Assembly (NCBI RefSeq): GCF_009901565.1
Contig: NZ_WXEW01000006.1
Span: forward strand, 248,001-312,000
Reading direction: 5' to 3'
Length of the DNA: 64,000 nucleotides
From: Herbidospora solisilvae
GTDB lineage: Bacteria > Actinomycetota > Actinomycetes > Streptosporangiales > Streptosporangiaceae
A program made the translations under genes and the position numbers. Below the pieces are notes generated by a model. That model was not told where the DNA came from, ran no database searches, and worked only from the letters and a program-made list of their open reading frames with translations. How positions within the stretch are numbered: the stretch's first letter is position 1; each line of letters begins with the position of its first letter. Below, piece after piece: positions 12,568 to 21,994 of the stretch.

Positions 12568-13497
12568 ATGGACAGTAGCGAGGTGCGCTTCCTTGAAGTC
12601 CACGGGTACAGGCGGGCCTACCGGATAGCCGGGGCGGGACCGCCTCTGCTGCTGATCCACGGCATCGCCGACAGCTCCGAGACGTGGAAGCCCGTCATCG
12701 ACATGCTGGCCGAGCACCACACCGTGATCGCCCCCGACCTCCTCGGCCACGGCGAGTCCGACCGCCCCCGCGCCGACTACTCGGTGGCCGCCTACGCCTG
12801 CGGCATGCGCGACCTGCTCGGCGTGCTGGGCGTCGACGAGGTGACCGTGGTCGGCCACTCCCTCGGCGGCGGCATCGCGATGCAGTTCGCCTACCAGTTC
12901 CCCGAGCGCTGCGAGCGCATGGTCCTGGTGAGCAGCGGCGGCGTCGGCCGCGAGGTCCATCCCCTGCTCCGCCTGGCCACCGGCCCGCTCGCCGCCGAGA
13001 CCGGCCTGGCCGTCGCCACCTCGGCCCCCGTCCAGCGGCTGGTCCGCCTCGCCGCCCCGCTGCTGAAGCGGGGCCTGCGGATGGGCCCCGACTTCGACCA
13101 CGTGCTGGCCCGCTACCAGGGGCTGACCAGCATGACGGCCCGTCAGGCGTTCATGCGCACGCTGCGGGCGGGCGTCGACATGCGCGGCCAGGTGATCACC
13201 ATGCTCGACCGCTGCTACCTGACGGCCGGCATGCCCACCCTGATCATCTGGGGCGCCAACGACACGGTGATCCCGGCCACCCACGCGACCGTCGCCCACC
13301 AGGCCATGCCCGGCAGCCGGCTGGCCGTCTTCCCCCAGACCGGCCACTTCCCCCACCACGACCAGCCCGAACGCTTCGTCGAAACCGTCGTCGAGTTCGT
13401 CAAGGCGACCCACCCCCAGAGATACGACCAGGAGAAGTGGCGCGAGTTCCTCCGCACCGGCCACACCTTCCCTCCGGAGACCTCCAGCGGCAGCTAG
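12568..13497 (+). CDS. Alpha/beta-fold hydrolase
   Basis: A 309-residue serine hydrolase. The oxyanion region LLLIHGIADSSETW, the nucleophile elbow GHSLGGG (Ser near residue 108), the acid in WGANDTVIP and the His in TGHFPHHDQPE form a complete catalytic triad. There is no signal peptide. The substrate cannot be named; homologues are annotated as lipases, haloperoxidase-like or epoxide-hydrolase-like enzymes. The ATG at 12568 has no strong ribosome-binding site. The TAG stop shares a CTAG tetranucleotide with the convergent MBL gene. Confidence 0.85.
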   Translation: MDSSEVRFLEVHGYRRAYRIAGAGPPLLLIHGIADSSETWKPVIDMLAEHHTVIAPDLLGHGESDRPRADYSVAAYACGMRDLLGVLGVDEVTVVGHSLGGGIAMQFAYQFPERCERMVLVSSGGVGREVHPLLRLATGPLAAETGLAVATSAPVQRLVRLAAPLLKRGLRMGPDFDHVLARYQGLTSMTARQAFMRTLRAGVDMRGQVITMLDRCYLTAGMPTLIIWGANDTVIPATHATVAHQAMPGSRLAVFPQTGHFPHHDQPERFVETVVEFVKATHPQRYDQEKWREFLRTGHTFPPETSSGS

Positions 13498-14192
13498 CGC
13501 AGCACGTCGAAGGCGAGCCTGACCCGCCGCCCGGTGATCGTCGGGCCGTGGGCCGTCGCGAGGGCGGTCACCTCCATGGCGGCGAGCTGGTCGAGGTACC
13601 CGCCGAAGACCACCGGGTCGAGCCAGGCCCGCCAGGGGCTCAGGCCGGTCGCGAAGCGGTCGACCGCCTCCAGGTGCTCGTCGGCGGGCAGGTCGGCGGC
13701 GTCGGCCGTGGGGTGGGGCACCACCGCGCCGAAGCAGTCGGCCGACCAGTAGACGCCGGTGCGGCCGTCGTAGAGGCCCAGGGTGGCGGAGGCGTCGAAG
13801 AGTGGCGGTCGGACGGCCGTCAACGTGCGGCCGGCCACCGTCCAGGCCTCGCCGTCGCGGATGTGGCGGATCCGGCGGCGCGGGTCGAGCGGCGGGTGGC
13901 GCAGGCGGCCGGTCACCAGGGTGGCGCGGGGGCAGGTCTCCAGGGCCGCGGTCAGGTTGCCCACGTGGTCGGCGTCGTCGTGGCTGACGAAGATCCAGCG
14001 GACGTCCGCCGGGTCGACCACGGAGAACACGTCCTCGCGCCACTGGTCGCGGTGGACGGCCGAGCCGGTGTCCACCAGCACCGGCTCCCGGCCCGTGATC
14101 ACCATGGTGTTGACGAAGCCGAACCCGTCGGCGGCCGGGACGAGGCGTGGGACCAGCACGGTGTCGGGGGCGATGCGATGCGGTTCGAGCAT
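13494..14192 (-). CDS. MBL-fold metallohydrolase, flavodiiron/ROO-like subgroup
   Basis: A 232-residue metallo-beta-lactamase fold protein. The metal-binding motif is SHDDADHVGN (around residue 70), with VDTGS upstream, a later SADCFGAVV block and a C-terminal ATAHGPTITG. The HDDADH form and the GFGFVNTMVI lead resemble the oxygen-binding diiron domain of flavodiiron proteins, but no flavodoxin domain is attached. Function is unassigned. It converges with the hydrolase gene and follows the SARP-type regulator on the same strand by about 60 bp. Confidence 0.8.
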   Translation of the reverse strand: MLEPHRIAPDTVLVPRLVPAADGFGFVNTMVITGREPVLVDTGSAVHRDQWREDVFSVVDPADVRWIFVSHDDADHVGNLTAALETCPRATLVTGRLRHPPLDPRRRIRHIRDGEAWTVAGRTLTAVRPPLFDASATLGLYDGRTGVYWSADCFGAVVPHPTADAADLPADEHLEAVDRFATGLSPWRAWLDPVVFGGYLDQLAAMEVTALATAHGPTITGRRVRLAFDVLR

Positions 14193-14254
14193 GCGGTCCA
14201 GCGTCGCGGCTCCGGCTTGGCCGTTTCTTGCCGGGCACTTGGCCGCCGGACCGC

Positions 14255-17200
14255 TCAGTGCGGCATGCCGGCCCTCCGGGCGAACTCCTCGGCCGATTTC
14301 CGCAGCGCGGAGGAGTCACGGCCCAGCACGTCGGCCAGGCGGGCCAGGCAGCGGTCGGCGACCGCCCAGCCGAGCACGCGCCCGGCGCAGACCTCCAGGT
14401 GGGGGTAGAGGGCCCGCGCCGCCTCCCGGTCGTCGAAGGCCACGATGAGCTCGGTGAGCAGGTCGGGCACGATCCGGTAGGCGAGGTCGCCGACCATCAC
14501 GGCGAAGCCGTCGCGCGACAGGGCGGCGAAGATCTCCCTCGACTCCTCCTTCCGGCCGACGTCGAGCAGGAGGGCGCAGCGCAGGACCGTCCACATCTGC
14601 TCCTGGTGCTCGATCTCCAGGGCCGCCGCCGAGTCGCCCTCGGCGCGCAGCCGCAGGGCGCGCATCAGGTCGGCGCGTGACTTCGGGCCCCGGCCGCCCT
14701 CCGGGTGGGCGCGGGCGGCCTCCGCCGCCTCGGCCTCGGCCCCGGCCAGGTCTCCGAGCATGTAGGCCCTGATCGCCGCCTGCCAGGCCGCCAGGCCCAC
14801 GAGGGCGGGACGGCGCAGCTCGGTGGCGGTCCGGCGCAACCAGTCGAGGATCGGGCGGCCCTCGTCGAAGCGTCCCTGGGTGAACAGCTCGACGTACCAG
14901 GCCTCCTGGACCAGCCATTCGTCGACCAGGTCGACGCCGACGCCGCGCATGCGGGCCAGCAGCGCCGCGCGCTCCTCGACGGGGGCGACGCCCCGCGAGA
15001 GGAGTTCGGCCGCGCTCAGCGCCCGCAGCAGCGAGCGGTCGTCGGCGGCCTCCTCGACGGCCTGGGCGGCCAGGGCTCGGCTGGCGTCCATCGGGCGGGT
15101 GAAGGCGCCGATGATCGCCGAGGCCGACAGCAGCATGGAGCGCCAGCGCGCGCCGGCCCCGCTCAGGGCCCGGTCGATCCGCTCGACCAGGACGGCGGTG
15201 GCGTTCAGCTCCTCGTACATGGCCCAGACCAGGGGGTCGGAGAAGCCCAGCGCCGCGCGGGCGAGGCGTTCGCCGTCACCCAGCTCGTCGGCGACCGCGA
15301 CGGCCTCGTCCAGAACCGGGTGGACGCGGGAGTTGAGCCCCGCCACGGTCAGTGCCTCGGCCAGCTCGATCAGCAGGTCGCACCGGAGCGCCAGGTCGGT
15401 GACGGGCAGCTGGCCCGTGAGGGCCACGGCGTGCTCCAGGTGGACGGCGGCGTCCTCGTGGGCGAACTGGCCGGCGGCGTGCCGGGCGGCGGCGCGGGCG
15501 TAGGTGATGGCCTTGGCCGCCATCCCCGAGATGACCAGGCCCTCGCGGTAGTGGTAGGCCAGCTCCCCCGGCTGGGTGCCCCGGCCCTCCAGCACGGCCG
15601 CGACCCGGGCGTGCATCCGGCGGCGGCGCAGCGGGGCCAGGCCGTCGCGCAGCACGTCGCGCACGATGTCGTGGCTGAACGAGTAGGTCAGCGACCGCTC
15701 GGTCAGCAGCCGGGCCTGGACCGCCGCGTCGAGCACGTCGAGCACCTGGTCCTGGGGTAGGTCGAGCACGTCGAGCAGCACGCCCAGCTCGGTCTCCCGG
15801 CCGATCAGCGCGGCGGCGCTCAGCACGTCGTGGGCTCCCGGCGGCAGGGCGGCCAGGCGTCCGCGCAGCACCTCGGCCATCGCGCCCGGGGAGTCGCCCA
15901 GGCCGAGGAAGAAGGGGTTGCCGCCGGTCCGGCGCAGCTCCACCCCGGCGCGCAGCGGGTCGCCGCCGGAGCGGGCCAGGTATTCGGCCACCGCGTCCTC
16001 GGGCAGCCCGCCCAGGGTCACGCCCTCGACGTGGGGCAGGCGGCGCAGCGCCGCCAGCGCGCGGGCCAGCGGCTCGCCGACCTCGGTGTCCCGGTAGGTC
16101 GCCAGCACGGTCAGCCCCGGGCACGACCGGGTGGTGGCCAGGAAGTCGAGCAGGCGCAACGAGGCGGCGTCGGCCCACTGGAGGTCGTCGAGCACGACCA
16201 CCGCCGGGCCGGCCGCGTTGACCAGGCGGGCGACGGCCTCGTACATGGGGAACTCGCCGGTGGCGGCGGTGATCTCGGCGAGCTCGCCGTCGCGGCCGGT
16301 CAGTTCGCGCAGCGCCGTCACCCACGGCCAGAACGGCGGCGCGGCTCCGCCGTCCCAGCACCGCCCGACGACCGCCCGCGCGCCGGTCGCGCGGTGGGCC
16401 GCGGCCTCCACCAGGCTCGTCTTGCCGATGCCGGGCTCCCCGGCGACCAGCACGATCCGGTGCCCGGGCGCCTCGACGGCGGCGGCCAGCCGGGCCAGCT
16501 CGGCCGAGCGGCCCAGGATCTCCGCCTCCGGGGGCGGCGCGACCAGGCGCACCGGGACCGACGGGGCGAGCGCGGCGTCCTGCGCGAGGATGCGCGCCTC
16601 CAGCTCGCGGGTGCGCGGCTCGGGGTCGAGGCCGAGCTCGTCGACGAGCAGCCGCCGCCCCTCGGCGAGCAGCGCGAGCGCGTCGGCCTGGCGTCCGGCC
16701 TGGTAGAGGGCGTGCGCGGCGTGTCTTCTGACACGTTCTCTCGTCGGGTACGCCGCCACCAGCCGCACCAGCTCCGGCACCAGCTCCGAACCCCGGCCGA
16801 GCGCGAGGTCGGCCTCGTTGGCCTCCTCGACGACGGTCAGCCGCAGCTCGTCGAGCGCGACCCGCTCCTCACGCGCCCAGGGCAGGTTCTCGAACCCGGT
16901 CAGCGCGTCGCCGCGCCACTCGCTGAGGGCCAGCCGGAACTCCCGGGCCGCCTTCCCCGCGTCTCCGGCCGCGAGCAGCCGCCGCCCCTCGTCGACCCGC
17001 CCGGCCACCCGGCGCAGGTCGACGTCGCCGTCGGCGATGTCGAGGGCGTAGCCGCCGGCCCGCCCCACCAGCACGGCCGCGGCCCCCCGGCGCGACCGGC
17101 CCGGTTCGAGCACCCGCCGCAGCTTGGAGATGTACGCCTGGACGGTGTTGACCGCGCTGGCCGGCGGCTCCTCGTCCCACAGGGCGTCGATGATGCGCGT

Positions 17201-17329
17201 CACGGTCACCGGGCGGGGTGAGGCCAGCAGGCAGAGCGCCAGCACCGACCGTTGTTGGAGCGGTCCGATGTCAAGGGCGGCGCCGTCCGCGCCGATCACC
17301 GTGATGGGCCCGAGCACCCGGAATTCCAT
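14255..17329 (-). CDS. SARP/AfsR-like transcriptional regulator with AAA ATPase and TPR-like C-terminus
   Basis: A 1024-residue regulator. Residues 1-95 form the OmpR-type winged helix of SARPs (MEFRVLGPITVIGADG; a helix with ALWDEEPPASAVNTVQAYIS). A bacterial transcriptional activation domain spans about 100-255. An AAA/STAND ATPase follows: Walker A VAGEPGIGKTSL near residue 297 and Walker B VVVLDDLQWADAAS. The last 500 residues are Ala/Leu-rich helices of TPR type. No C-terminal LuxR HTH is present. Such proteins usually activate secondary metabolism, but no biosynthetic genes adjoin it here. It starts 24 bp after the histidine kinase stop, so it may be the output of that two-component system or share its transcript. 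Confidence 0.88.
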   Translation of the reverse strand: MEFRVLGPITVIGADGAALDIGPLQQRSVLALCLLASPRPVTVTRIIDALWDEEPPASAVNTVQAYISKLRRVLEPGRSRRGAAAVLVGRAGGYALDIADGDVDLRRVAGRVDEGRRLLAAGDAGKAAREFRLALSEWRGDALTGFENLPWAREERVALDELRLTVVEEANEADLALGRGSELVPELVRLVAAYPTRERVRRHAAHALYQAGRQADALALLAEGRRLLVDELGLDPEPRTRELEARILAQDAALAPSVPVRLVAPPPEAEILGRSAELARLAAAVEAPGHRIVLVAGEPGIGKTSLVEAAAHRATGARAVVGRCWDGGAAPPFWPWVTALRELTGRDGELAEITAATGEFPMYEAVARLVNAAGPAVVVLDDLQWADAASLRLLDFLATTRSCPGLTVLATYRDTEVGEPLARALAALRRLPHVEGVTLGGLPEDAVAEYLARSGGDPLRAGVELRRTGGNPFFLGLGDSPGAMAEVLRGRLAALPPGAHDVLSAAALIGRETELGVLLDVLDLPQDQVLDVLDAAVQARLLTERSLTYSFSHDIVRDVLRDGLAPLRRRRMHARVAAVLEGRGTQPGELAYHYREGLVISGMAAKAITYARAAARHAAGQFAHEDAAVHLEHAVALTGQLPVTDLALRCDLLIELAEALTVAGLNSRVHPVLDEAVAVADELGDGERLARAALGFSDPLVWAMYEELNATAVLVERIDRALSGAGARWRSMLLSASAIIGAFTRPMDASRALAAQAVEEAADDRSLLRALSAAELLSRGVAPVEERAALLARMRGVGVDLVDEWLVQEAWYVELFTQGRFDEGRPILDWLRRTATELRRPALVGLAAWQAAIRAYMLGDLAGAEAEAAEAARAHPEGGRGPKSRADLMRALRLRAEGDSAAALEIEHQEQMWTVLRCALLLDVGRKEESREIFAALSRDGFAVMVGDLAYRIVPDLLTELIVAFDDREAARALYPHLEVCAGRVLGWAVADRCLARLADVLGRDSSALRKSAEEFARRAGMPH

Positions 17330-17353
17330 TGGGGGATGCTACCGAAAAAAGGG

Positions 17354-18637
17354 CTAATGTCCGGCTCTGCGCAACAACCGGCGTGCCGGTCGCGGACCGG
17401 TCGTGCGCAACCAGATCTGGATGGCCGCGCCGCCCAGCGGCGACCGGTCGACCTTGAGGTGGCCGCCCGTCGACTCGGCCAGCCGGCGGGCGATGTCGAG
17501 CCCGAGACCGGTCGACCCCGCGCCGCTGTGGCCGCGCTTCAGCGCGCCCGCCGGATCGTCGATGCCCGGCCCGGCGTCGGCGACGAGGATGCCCACCATG
17601 CCGGACCCCTGGTGGAGGGTGACGGTGAAGGCGGTCCGTTCGGGGGTGTGCCGGAACACGTTGCCGAGGGTGGCGTCGATGACCGCGCTCAGGTCGGCCG
17701 CCGCGACGGGGACCTTGGCGGGCTCCTCGGTGCCGTACAGATCCCAGGGCCTGGCCTGGTCCTCGGCCAGCGCCGACCAGAAGGCCAGCCGCTCCTTCAG
17801 CACCGCGGCGGCGTCGCAGCCCTGCACCGGTCGGGAGGGCCGGCGCGCGGTCTCGATGATGGCGTCGACCTCGCGTTCGAGCCGGTCGACCTGCTCGGCG
17901 GCCGGGCCGTGGGTGCCGACGTGCAGGCGCAGGGCGGTGAGCGGGGTGCGCAGCCGATGGGACAGGTCGGCGGCGAGTTCCCGCTCGGCCGCGAGCAGCC
18001 CGGCGACCTGGTCGGCCATGGTGTTGAAGGCCTGCCCGGCGGCGACCAGCTCGGGCGGCCCGGCCGGGGTGATGCGGACCGACAGGTCTCCGGCGCCGAG
18101 CGCGCCCGCGGCCTCGCCCAGCGACCGGGTCGCCTTCACCATCCGCGACCCGAGCCGGTCGGCCACGACCACCGAGCCCGCGACCAGCGCGACGGCCACC
18201 CCGGTGAGGACCGCCCAGGAGGCGGCGACCCCTTCGCTGAGGGCGGCGTCGGGGACGTACACCTCGATGACCGCGCTTCTCCCCCGGTCGAGCGCGACCG
18301 GTCGGAGCACCGCGAACCCGCCCCCGACCCTGATGGTCTGCGCCCGCGCGGTGGCGAGGTCGACGCCGCCGACCCGCGAGACGCCGACCGAGACGCCGTC
18401 GAGGTGGACGGCCAGCCGGCTCGCGCCCCCGGCGGCGGTGCTGGCCAGCGCCGGTTCGAGGCGGTCGGGGTCGGTGGTGACGACGAGCGCCGGGACGATC
18501 ATGCTGGCCTGGCGTTCGGCGTCGTTGAGCGCCCGGCTCTCGGCGGCCTGCTTGACGGCGGCGGCCAGCGGGACCAGGAACGCGAGCGCGACCATGGCCG
18601 TCACGGCGACGGCGACGAGCGCCAGGCTCCTGCGCAC
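17354..18637 (-). CDS. Sensor histidine kinase
   Basis: Membrane-bound histidine kinase, 427 residues from a GTG that overlaps the response regulator stop by one base (TAGTG). The N-terminal membrane segment (SLALVAVAVTAMVALAFLV) is followed by an extracytoplasmic loop of about 120 residues and a second membrane helix. A HAMP-like linker precedes the dimerisation domain with the phospho-acceptor His in ADLSHRLRTPLTAL. The ATPase domain shows NVFRHTPERTAF, VADAGPGID and GSTGLGLDIARRL. The signal is unknown. It forms a pair with the upstream OmpR-type regulator. Confidence 0.92.
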   Translation of the reverse strand: MRRSLALVAVAVTAMVALAFLVPLAAAVKQAAESRALNDAERQASMIVPALVVTTDPDRLEPALASTAAGGASRLAVHLDGVSVGVSRVGGVDLATARAQTIRVGGGFAVLRPVALDRGRSAVIEVYVPDAALSEGVAASWAVLTGVAVALVAGSVVVADRLGSRMVKATRSLGEAAGALGAGDLSVRITPAGPPELVAAGQAFNTMADQVAGLLAAERELAADLSHRLRTPLTALRLHVGTHGPAAEQVDRLEREVDAIIETARRPSRPVQGCDAAAVLKERLAFWSALAEDQARPWDLYGTEEPAKVPVAAADLSAVIDATLGNVFRHTPERTAFTVTLHQGSGMVGILVADAGPGIDDPAGALKRGHSGAGSTGLGLDIARRLAESTGGHLKVDRSPLGGAAIQIWLRTTGPRPARRLLRRAGH

Positions 18638-19317
18638 TAGACGCTCGGGGCGCTGAGGCGCACTCCGACGCCCCGCACCGTGTGGAGGTAGCGGGGACTC
18701 GACGCGCTCTCCCCGAGCTTGCGCCGCAACCATGACAGGTGCACGTCGATCGTCTGGTCGTCGCCGTAGGACTGCCGCCACACCTCGGTCAGCAGTTCCT
18801 TCCGCGAGACGACCCGGTCGGGCCGCGCCCCGAGATAGGCCAGCAGGTCGAACTCCCGGCGGGTCAGCTCCAGCGGCCTGCCGTCGAGCGCCGCCTCACG
18901 CCGCGCCGGGTCGACGGTCAGCCCGCCGATCCGGATCGCCGCCGTCGCCGGGACGGTCCGCGCCCGCCGCAGCACCGCCTCGATGCGCGCGTTGAGATGG
19001 TCGCCGGAGAACGGCTTGACGAGATAGTCGTCCGCGCCGTCCCGCAGCAGCCGCACGATCTCGGCCTCATCGTCACGGGCCGTGGCGATGATGACCGGCA
19101 CGTCGGAGATGGCCCGCAACATCTTCAGCGCCTCGGCGCCGTCGAGGTCGGGTAAGCCCAGGTCGAGCACGACCACGTCGGGCGGGAAGTGCGCGATGTC
19201 GCGCAGCGCGTCGAGAGCGCCACCCGCACTGCGCACGGCGTGGCTGCGGCCCCCCAGATCGCGGATGATCGCCGACCGGACGAACTCGTCGTCCTCCACC
19301 ACCAGAACCGTCGCCAT
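18637..19317 (-). CDS. OmpR/PhoB-type response regulator
   Basis: A 226-residue two-component response regulator. The receiver domain (residues 1-115) has the acidic pair VEDDEF, the phospho-acceptor Asp in VVVLDLGLPDLDG, the Thr in IIATARDDE and the Lys in DYLVKPF. The C-terminal winged helix includes LTRREFDLLAYL and TIDVHLSWLRRKLGE. The ATG at 19317 precedes TVLVVEDDE. Its stop overlaps the histidine kinase start, so the pair is co-translated. It is divergent from the secreted protein gene at 19371, with only 53 bp between starts, so that gene may be a target. Confidence 0.94.
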   Translation of the reverse strand: MATVLVVEDDEFVRSAIIRDLGGRSHAVRSAGGALDALRDIAHFPPDVVVLDLGLPDLDGAEALKMLRAISDVPVIIATARDDEAEIVRLLRDGADDYLVKPFSGDHLNARIEAVLRRARTVPATAAIRIGGLTVDPARREAALDGRPLELTRREFDLLAYLGARPDRVVSRKELLTEVWRQSYGDDQTIDVHLSWLRRKLGESASSPRYLHTVRGVGVRLSAPSV

Positions 19318-19370
19318 GGCCCCACACGTTACGACACGTTTCAATGGTCTTTCGGGGATAATGCCGCCAT

Positions 19371-19952
19371 ATGCGGGCGATCGGGTACATCGTGGCGTGG
19401 TGCGGGGCCACCGCCCTCGCCGTCGGAGTGGCCTGGTTCGGCGTGAGCGGCGTCCTGCGGACCGCCCTCGGCGAAGGAGAACCGCTGACGCCGCTGGTGG
19501 TCGCGGCCCCGAACCTGGTCTCGGGAGCCCAGCGCGACCTTCCCCCCGCGCCGGTGGACGAGCCGCCGCCCACCCCGGCCGCCGTGCCCTCTTCCGCCGC
19601 CCCTGCGGCGACCCCGGCTCCCCGGCCCAGGAGGAAGCCCGCCGCGAGCAACCGCCCGACGCCCACGCGCACGACCAGCACCCCGGCGCGGGACCCGGTC
19701 CCGGCCCCCGCGCCTTCACCGGTCACGGAGGAGAGGCTGCACACCTTCACCCTCAAGGGCGGCCGGGCGACGGTGGCCGTGGGCGAGACCGACTGCCGGA
19801 TCGTGTCGGCCACACCGGCGGAGGGCTGGGAGCTCAAGACGTGGACGGAGCCGTACTGGCTGCGGATCACGTTCCTCAAGGACAACCAGGAGTCGTCGGC
19901 CTTCTGCACGTGGAACGCACTGCCACCGAGGCTAGACACCTACGAGAGGTAG
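19371..19952 (+). CDS. Membrane-anchored or secreted Pro-rich protein of unknown function
   Basis: A 193-residue protein with an N-terminal hydrophobic segment (IGYIVAWCGATALAVGVAWF), a Pro/Ala/Thr-rich linker of about 80 residues that would span cell wall, and a C-terminal domain of about 65 residues. That domain contains two Cys (DCRIV and FCTWN) that could form a disulfide. No family is recognised. Because it is divergently transcribed from a two-component system, it may be a surface protein controlled by that system. A bidirectional terminator follows the stop. Confidence 0.7.
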   Translation: MRAIGYIVAWCGATALAVGVAWFGVSGVLRTALGEGEPLTPLVVAAPNLVSGAQRDLPPAPVDEPPPTPAAVPSSAAPAATPAPRPRRKPAASNRPTPTRTTSTPARDPVPAPAPSPVTEERLHTFTLKGGRATVAVGETDCRIVSATPAEGWELKTWTEPYWLRITFLKDNQESSAFCTWNALPPRLDTYER

Positions 19953-19990
19953 CGGCGGCGCGTAGCGATGAAGGGTTTCCTTCTCCATAG

Positions 19991-20018
19991 AAAAAGGGCG
20001 GCAGGGCCGCCCTTTTCA
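19991..20018. terminator. Bidirectional rho-independent terminator
   Basis: A perfect 11-bp stem (AAAAGGGCGGC at 19992-20002 and its complement at 20006-20016) with a 3-base AGG loop. It has A-tract and T-tract flanks on both strands and lies exactly between two convergent genes. Confidence 0.88.
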
Positions 20019-20028
20019 GCTGGAAGCG

Positions 20029-20703
20029 CTACTTGAGCGACTTCTGATACCTCTGCAACTCCTTCAGGTGCTTCTGACCCGATTCGGTGATCGCGTTGGC
20101 CATCTGGATTCCCGGCCCGTACTCGCCGCCGGCCGCCTCCTCCTCGGCCAGGGCCAGCGCCCCCTTCTGGTGCTTGATCATCAACGCCACGAAACGCTCG
20201 TCGAAGGCCGCCCCCGCCGACCCGGCCAGGTCGGCCATCTCCTTGTCCGAGATCAGCCCCGGCATCGGCTTCCCGCGCTCCAGCGGTTCCACCGCCCACT
20301 CCGACAACCAGCTCTTCAACGTCGCCACCTCGGGCTCGCGAGCCGCACGGATCTCGGCGGCGAAGTCGCGCACCCACTGGTCACCGGCGGCGGTCGCGGC
20401 GAGCCCGGTCAGGTCGTAGGCCTGGAGGTTGTGGGTGATCAACGTCGCGGCGAAGGTCTTGTCCGTCTCGTTGGGCCCGGCGTCGGCGACGACCGCGGGC
20501 TCCTCGGTGGCCGTCGGCTCCTCGGCAGCCTCGGTCGCCGGTGGCTCCTGGGTCTCCTGCGACGCCGTCACGGTGGGGATGGCGGCCGCGGAGGAGGAAG
20601 CGGCCGGGGAAGGCGTGGCGTCGGTGCCGCTCTCGGCGGAGCACCCGGAGATCAGGGCCATGGCCGCGACGGCGGGCAGGGCGATCCGGCGGAAGGTCGT
20701 CAT
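20029..20703 (-). CDS. DUF305-family lipoprotein
   Basis: A 224-residue exported protein. The start at 20703 gives a lipoprotein signal peptide with lipobox LISGC (Cys about residue 20). A Ser/Ala/Thr/Glu-rich linker follows. The C-terminal 135 residues are the ferritin-like helical DUF305 domain (HNLQAYDLTGLA, a central GKPMPGLISDKEM and FVALMIKHQKGALALAEEE). DUF305 proteins often accompany metal-handling genes, with conserved His/Met residues as possible ligands; no such neighbour is seen here. Longer in-frame starts upstream are rejected because they would bury the signal peptide. Confidence 0.87.
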   Translation of the reverse strand: MTTFRRIALPAVAAMALISGCSAESGTDATPSPAASSSAAAIPTVTASQETQEPPATEAAEEPTATEEPAVVADAGPNETDKTFAATLITHNLQAYDLTGLAATAAGDQWVRDFAAEIRAAREPEVATLKSWLSEWAVEPLERGKPMPGLISDKEMADLAGSAGAAFDERFVALMIKHQKGALALAEEEAAGGEYGPGIQMANAITESGQKHLKELQRYQKSLK

Positions 20704-20877
20704 GGGGCGAGACCCTACCGAAACCCACATAAGGGAGTGTTCAGCCAAAGGGCGAAGAGCCACAGACCGGCCAAATCATGCCTCTCACCGCACTCTCCTA
20801 ACTCTTTCGGTCAAACCATGGTGCGCTTCCGGAGCACGTGTTCTAACCTGCGATCATGCGCAAGTGGGCAGAAAATC

Positions 20878-20953
20878 GATGAAAGGTTTCATCCACTTGA
20901 AACCTCTGTTGACACGCACGAAACAGTGATACGTTCTTGGGAGCGCTCCCAAG
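20878..20953 (+). promoter_or_regulatory. Promoter with CebR/CelR-type operator upstream of lacI-family gene
   Basis: An 18-bp perfect palindrome (CTTGGGAGCGCTCCCAAG, 20936-20953) contains the 14-bp TGGGAGCGCTCCCA known as the binding site of CelR of Thermobifida and CebR of Streptomyces. It lies just downstream of a candidate -35 TTGACA (20909-20914) and -10 TACGTT (20930-20935), where a bound repressor would block initiation. Upstream are two overlapping inverted repeats: GATGAAA/TTTCATC (20878-20893) and AGGTTTC/GAAACCT (20884-20905). Autoregulation of the downstream LacI protein is the likely meaning. Confidence 0.75.
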
Positions 20954-20989
20954 CCGCCGCGTAACACACTTCGGGCCTGAGGAGACCGG

Positions 20990-21994
20990 ATGGCCGATCT
21001 TCCCACCCTCGCAGAGGTAGCCGCCGCTGCTGGCGTCTCCCCGGCAACCGCTTCCCGAGTCCTGACGGGCTCGGTCAGAGTGACAACAAGCACCAGGCGA
21101 CAGGTCCACGACGCCATGTCGCGCCTGGGGTACGTCCGCCGGCGAGCCCCCCGGGGTTCCACCGCGCGCCGTACGGACCAGATCGTCGCCGCAGTGGTCT
21201 GTGAGCAGACGCCTCGGTTGTTCACCGAGCCGTACTACGCACGACTGCTGTCGGCCGCCGAAGAGGTCTTCGCCGGCCACGGGGTACCCCTCGTGGTCAT
21301 GACGGCCACTCCGGCGACCGCCGCGATCGCCGCTCCGCCACTGGTGGCGGGGGCTGTCGACGGGGTGCTGCTGATCGGGGCGCGGGCCCGCCACCCGCTC
21401 GCCGTGACGCTCGCCGCCTCGGGGATCCCGGTGCGCAGCGCCGGGCGTCCACCGGACGGCGTGGACCTCCCCTACGTCGACATGGACAACCGCGACGGTG
21501 GCCGCCAGGCCGCCGAGCACCTGCTGCTGGGCAACCGGCGGGTGATCGCCACGATCGCGGGGCCGCCGACTCTCCCGGCGGCCAGAGACCGGCTCGACGG
21601 GTTCCGGGAGACCCTCCGCGACGCGGGGGTCACCGACATGCCCGTCGCGTACGGCGACTTCACCCACGCCTCGGGCGCGCACGCCATGCAATGGCTGCTG
21701 CAACGCGCGCCCAGGCTGGACGCGGTGTTCGCCGCGTCCGACGTGATGGCGGCCGGCGCGATCCAGGCGCTGCGGCGGGCCGGGCGCAAGGTGCCCGACG
21801 ACGTCGCGGTGGTCGGGTTCGACGACGCCCCCATCGCCCGGCACACCTCGCCGACGCTCACCACGGTCCGCCAGCCCGTAGAGGAACAGGCGGCCCTGGC
21901 CGCCCGGATGCTCCTCATGGCGCTCGCCGAAGGCGACGCGCCCAAGGGGAACCCCGTCCTGCCCACGGAACTGATCGTCCGTGAATCGACCTGA
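20990..21994 (+). CDS. LacI-family transcriptional regulator, CebR/CelR-like
   Basis: A 334-residue LacI/GalR regulator. The N-terminal HTH (TLAEVAAAAGVSPATASRVL) and hinge helix (residues about 7-60) precede a periplasmic-binding-protein-like sugar domain, with VDMDNRDGGRQAAEHL and DDVAVVGFDDAPIARH. The operator in its own promoter equals the CebR/CelR consensus, so the expected effector would be cello-oligosaccharides or a related beta-glucoside. No sugar transporter or glycosidase genes adjoin it, which is unusual for this family. The 3' end overlaps the kinase gene by 14 bp. Confidence 0.9.
   Translation: MADLPTLAEVAAAAGVSPATASRVLTGSVRVTTSTRRQVHDAMSRLGYVRRRAPRGSTARRTDQIVAAVVCEQTPRLFTEPYYARLLSAAEEVFAGHGVPLVVMTATPATAAIAAPPLVAGAVDGVLLIGARARHPLAVTLAASGIPVRSAGRPPDGVDLPYVDMDNRDGGRQAAEHLLLGNRRVIATIAGPPTLPAARDRLDGFRETLRDAGVTDMPVAYGDFTHASGAHAMQWLLQRAPRLDAVFAASDVMAAGAIQALRRAGRKVPDDVAVVGFDDAPIARHTSPTLTTVRQPVEEQAALAARMLLMALAEGDAPKGNPVLPTELIVREST

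Noticed and set aside
14255-17329. SARP-type regulator as controller of the peptide cluster
   Set aside because: It is 37 kb from the cluster and tied to a two-component system. A regulatory link is possible in principle, but nothing in the sequence supports it.
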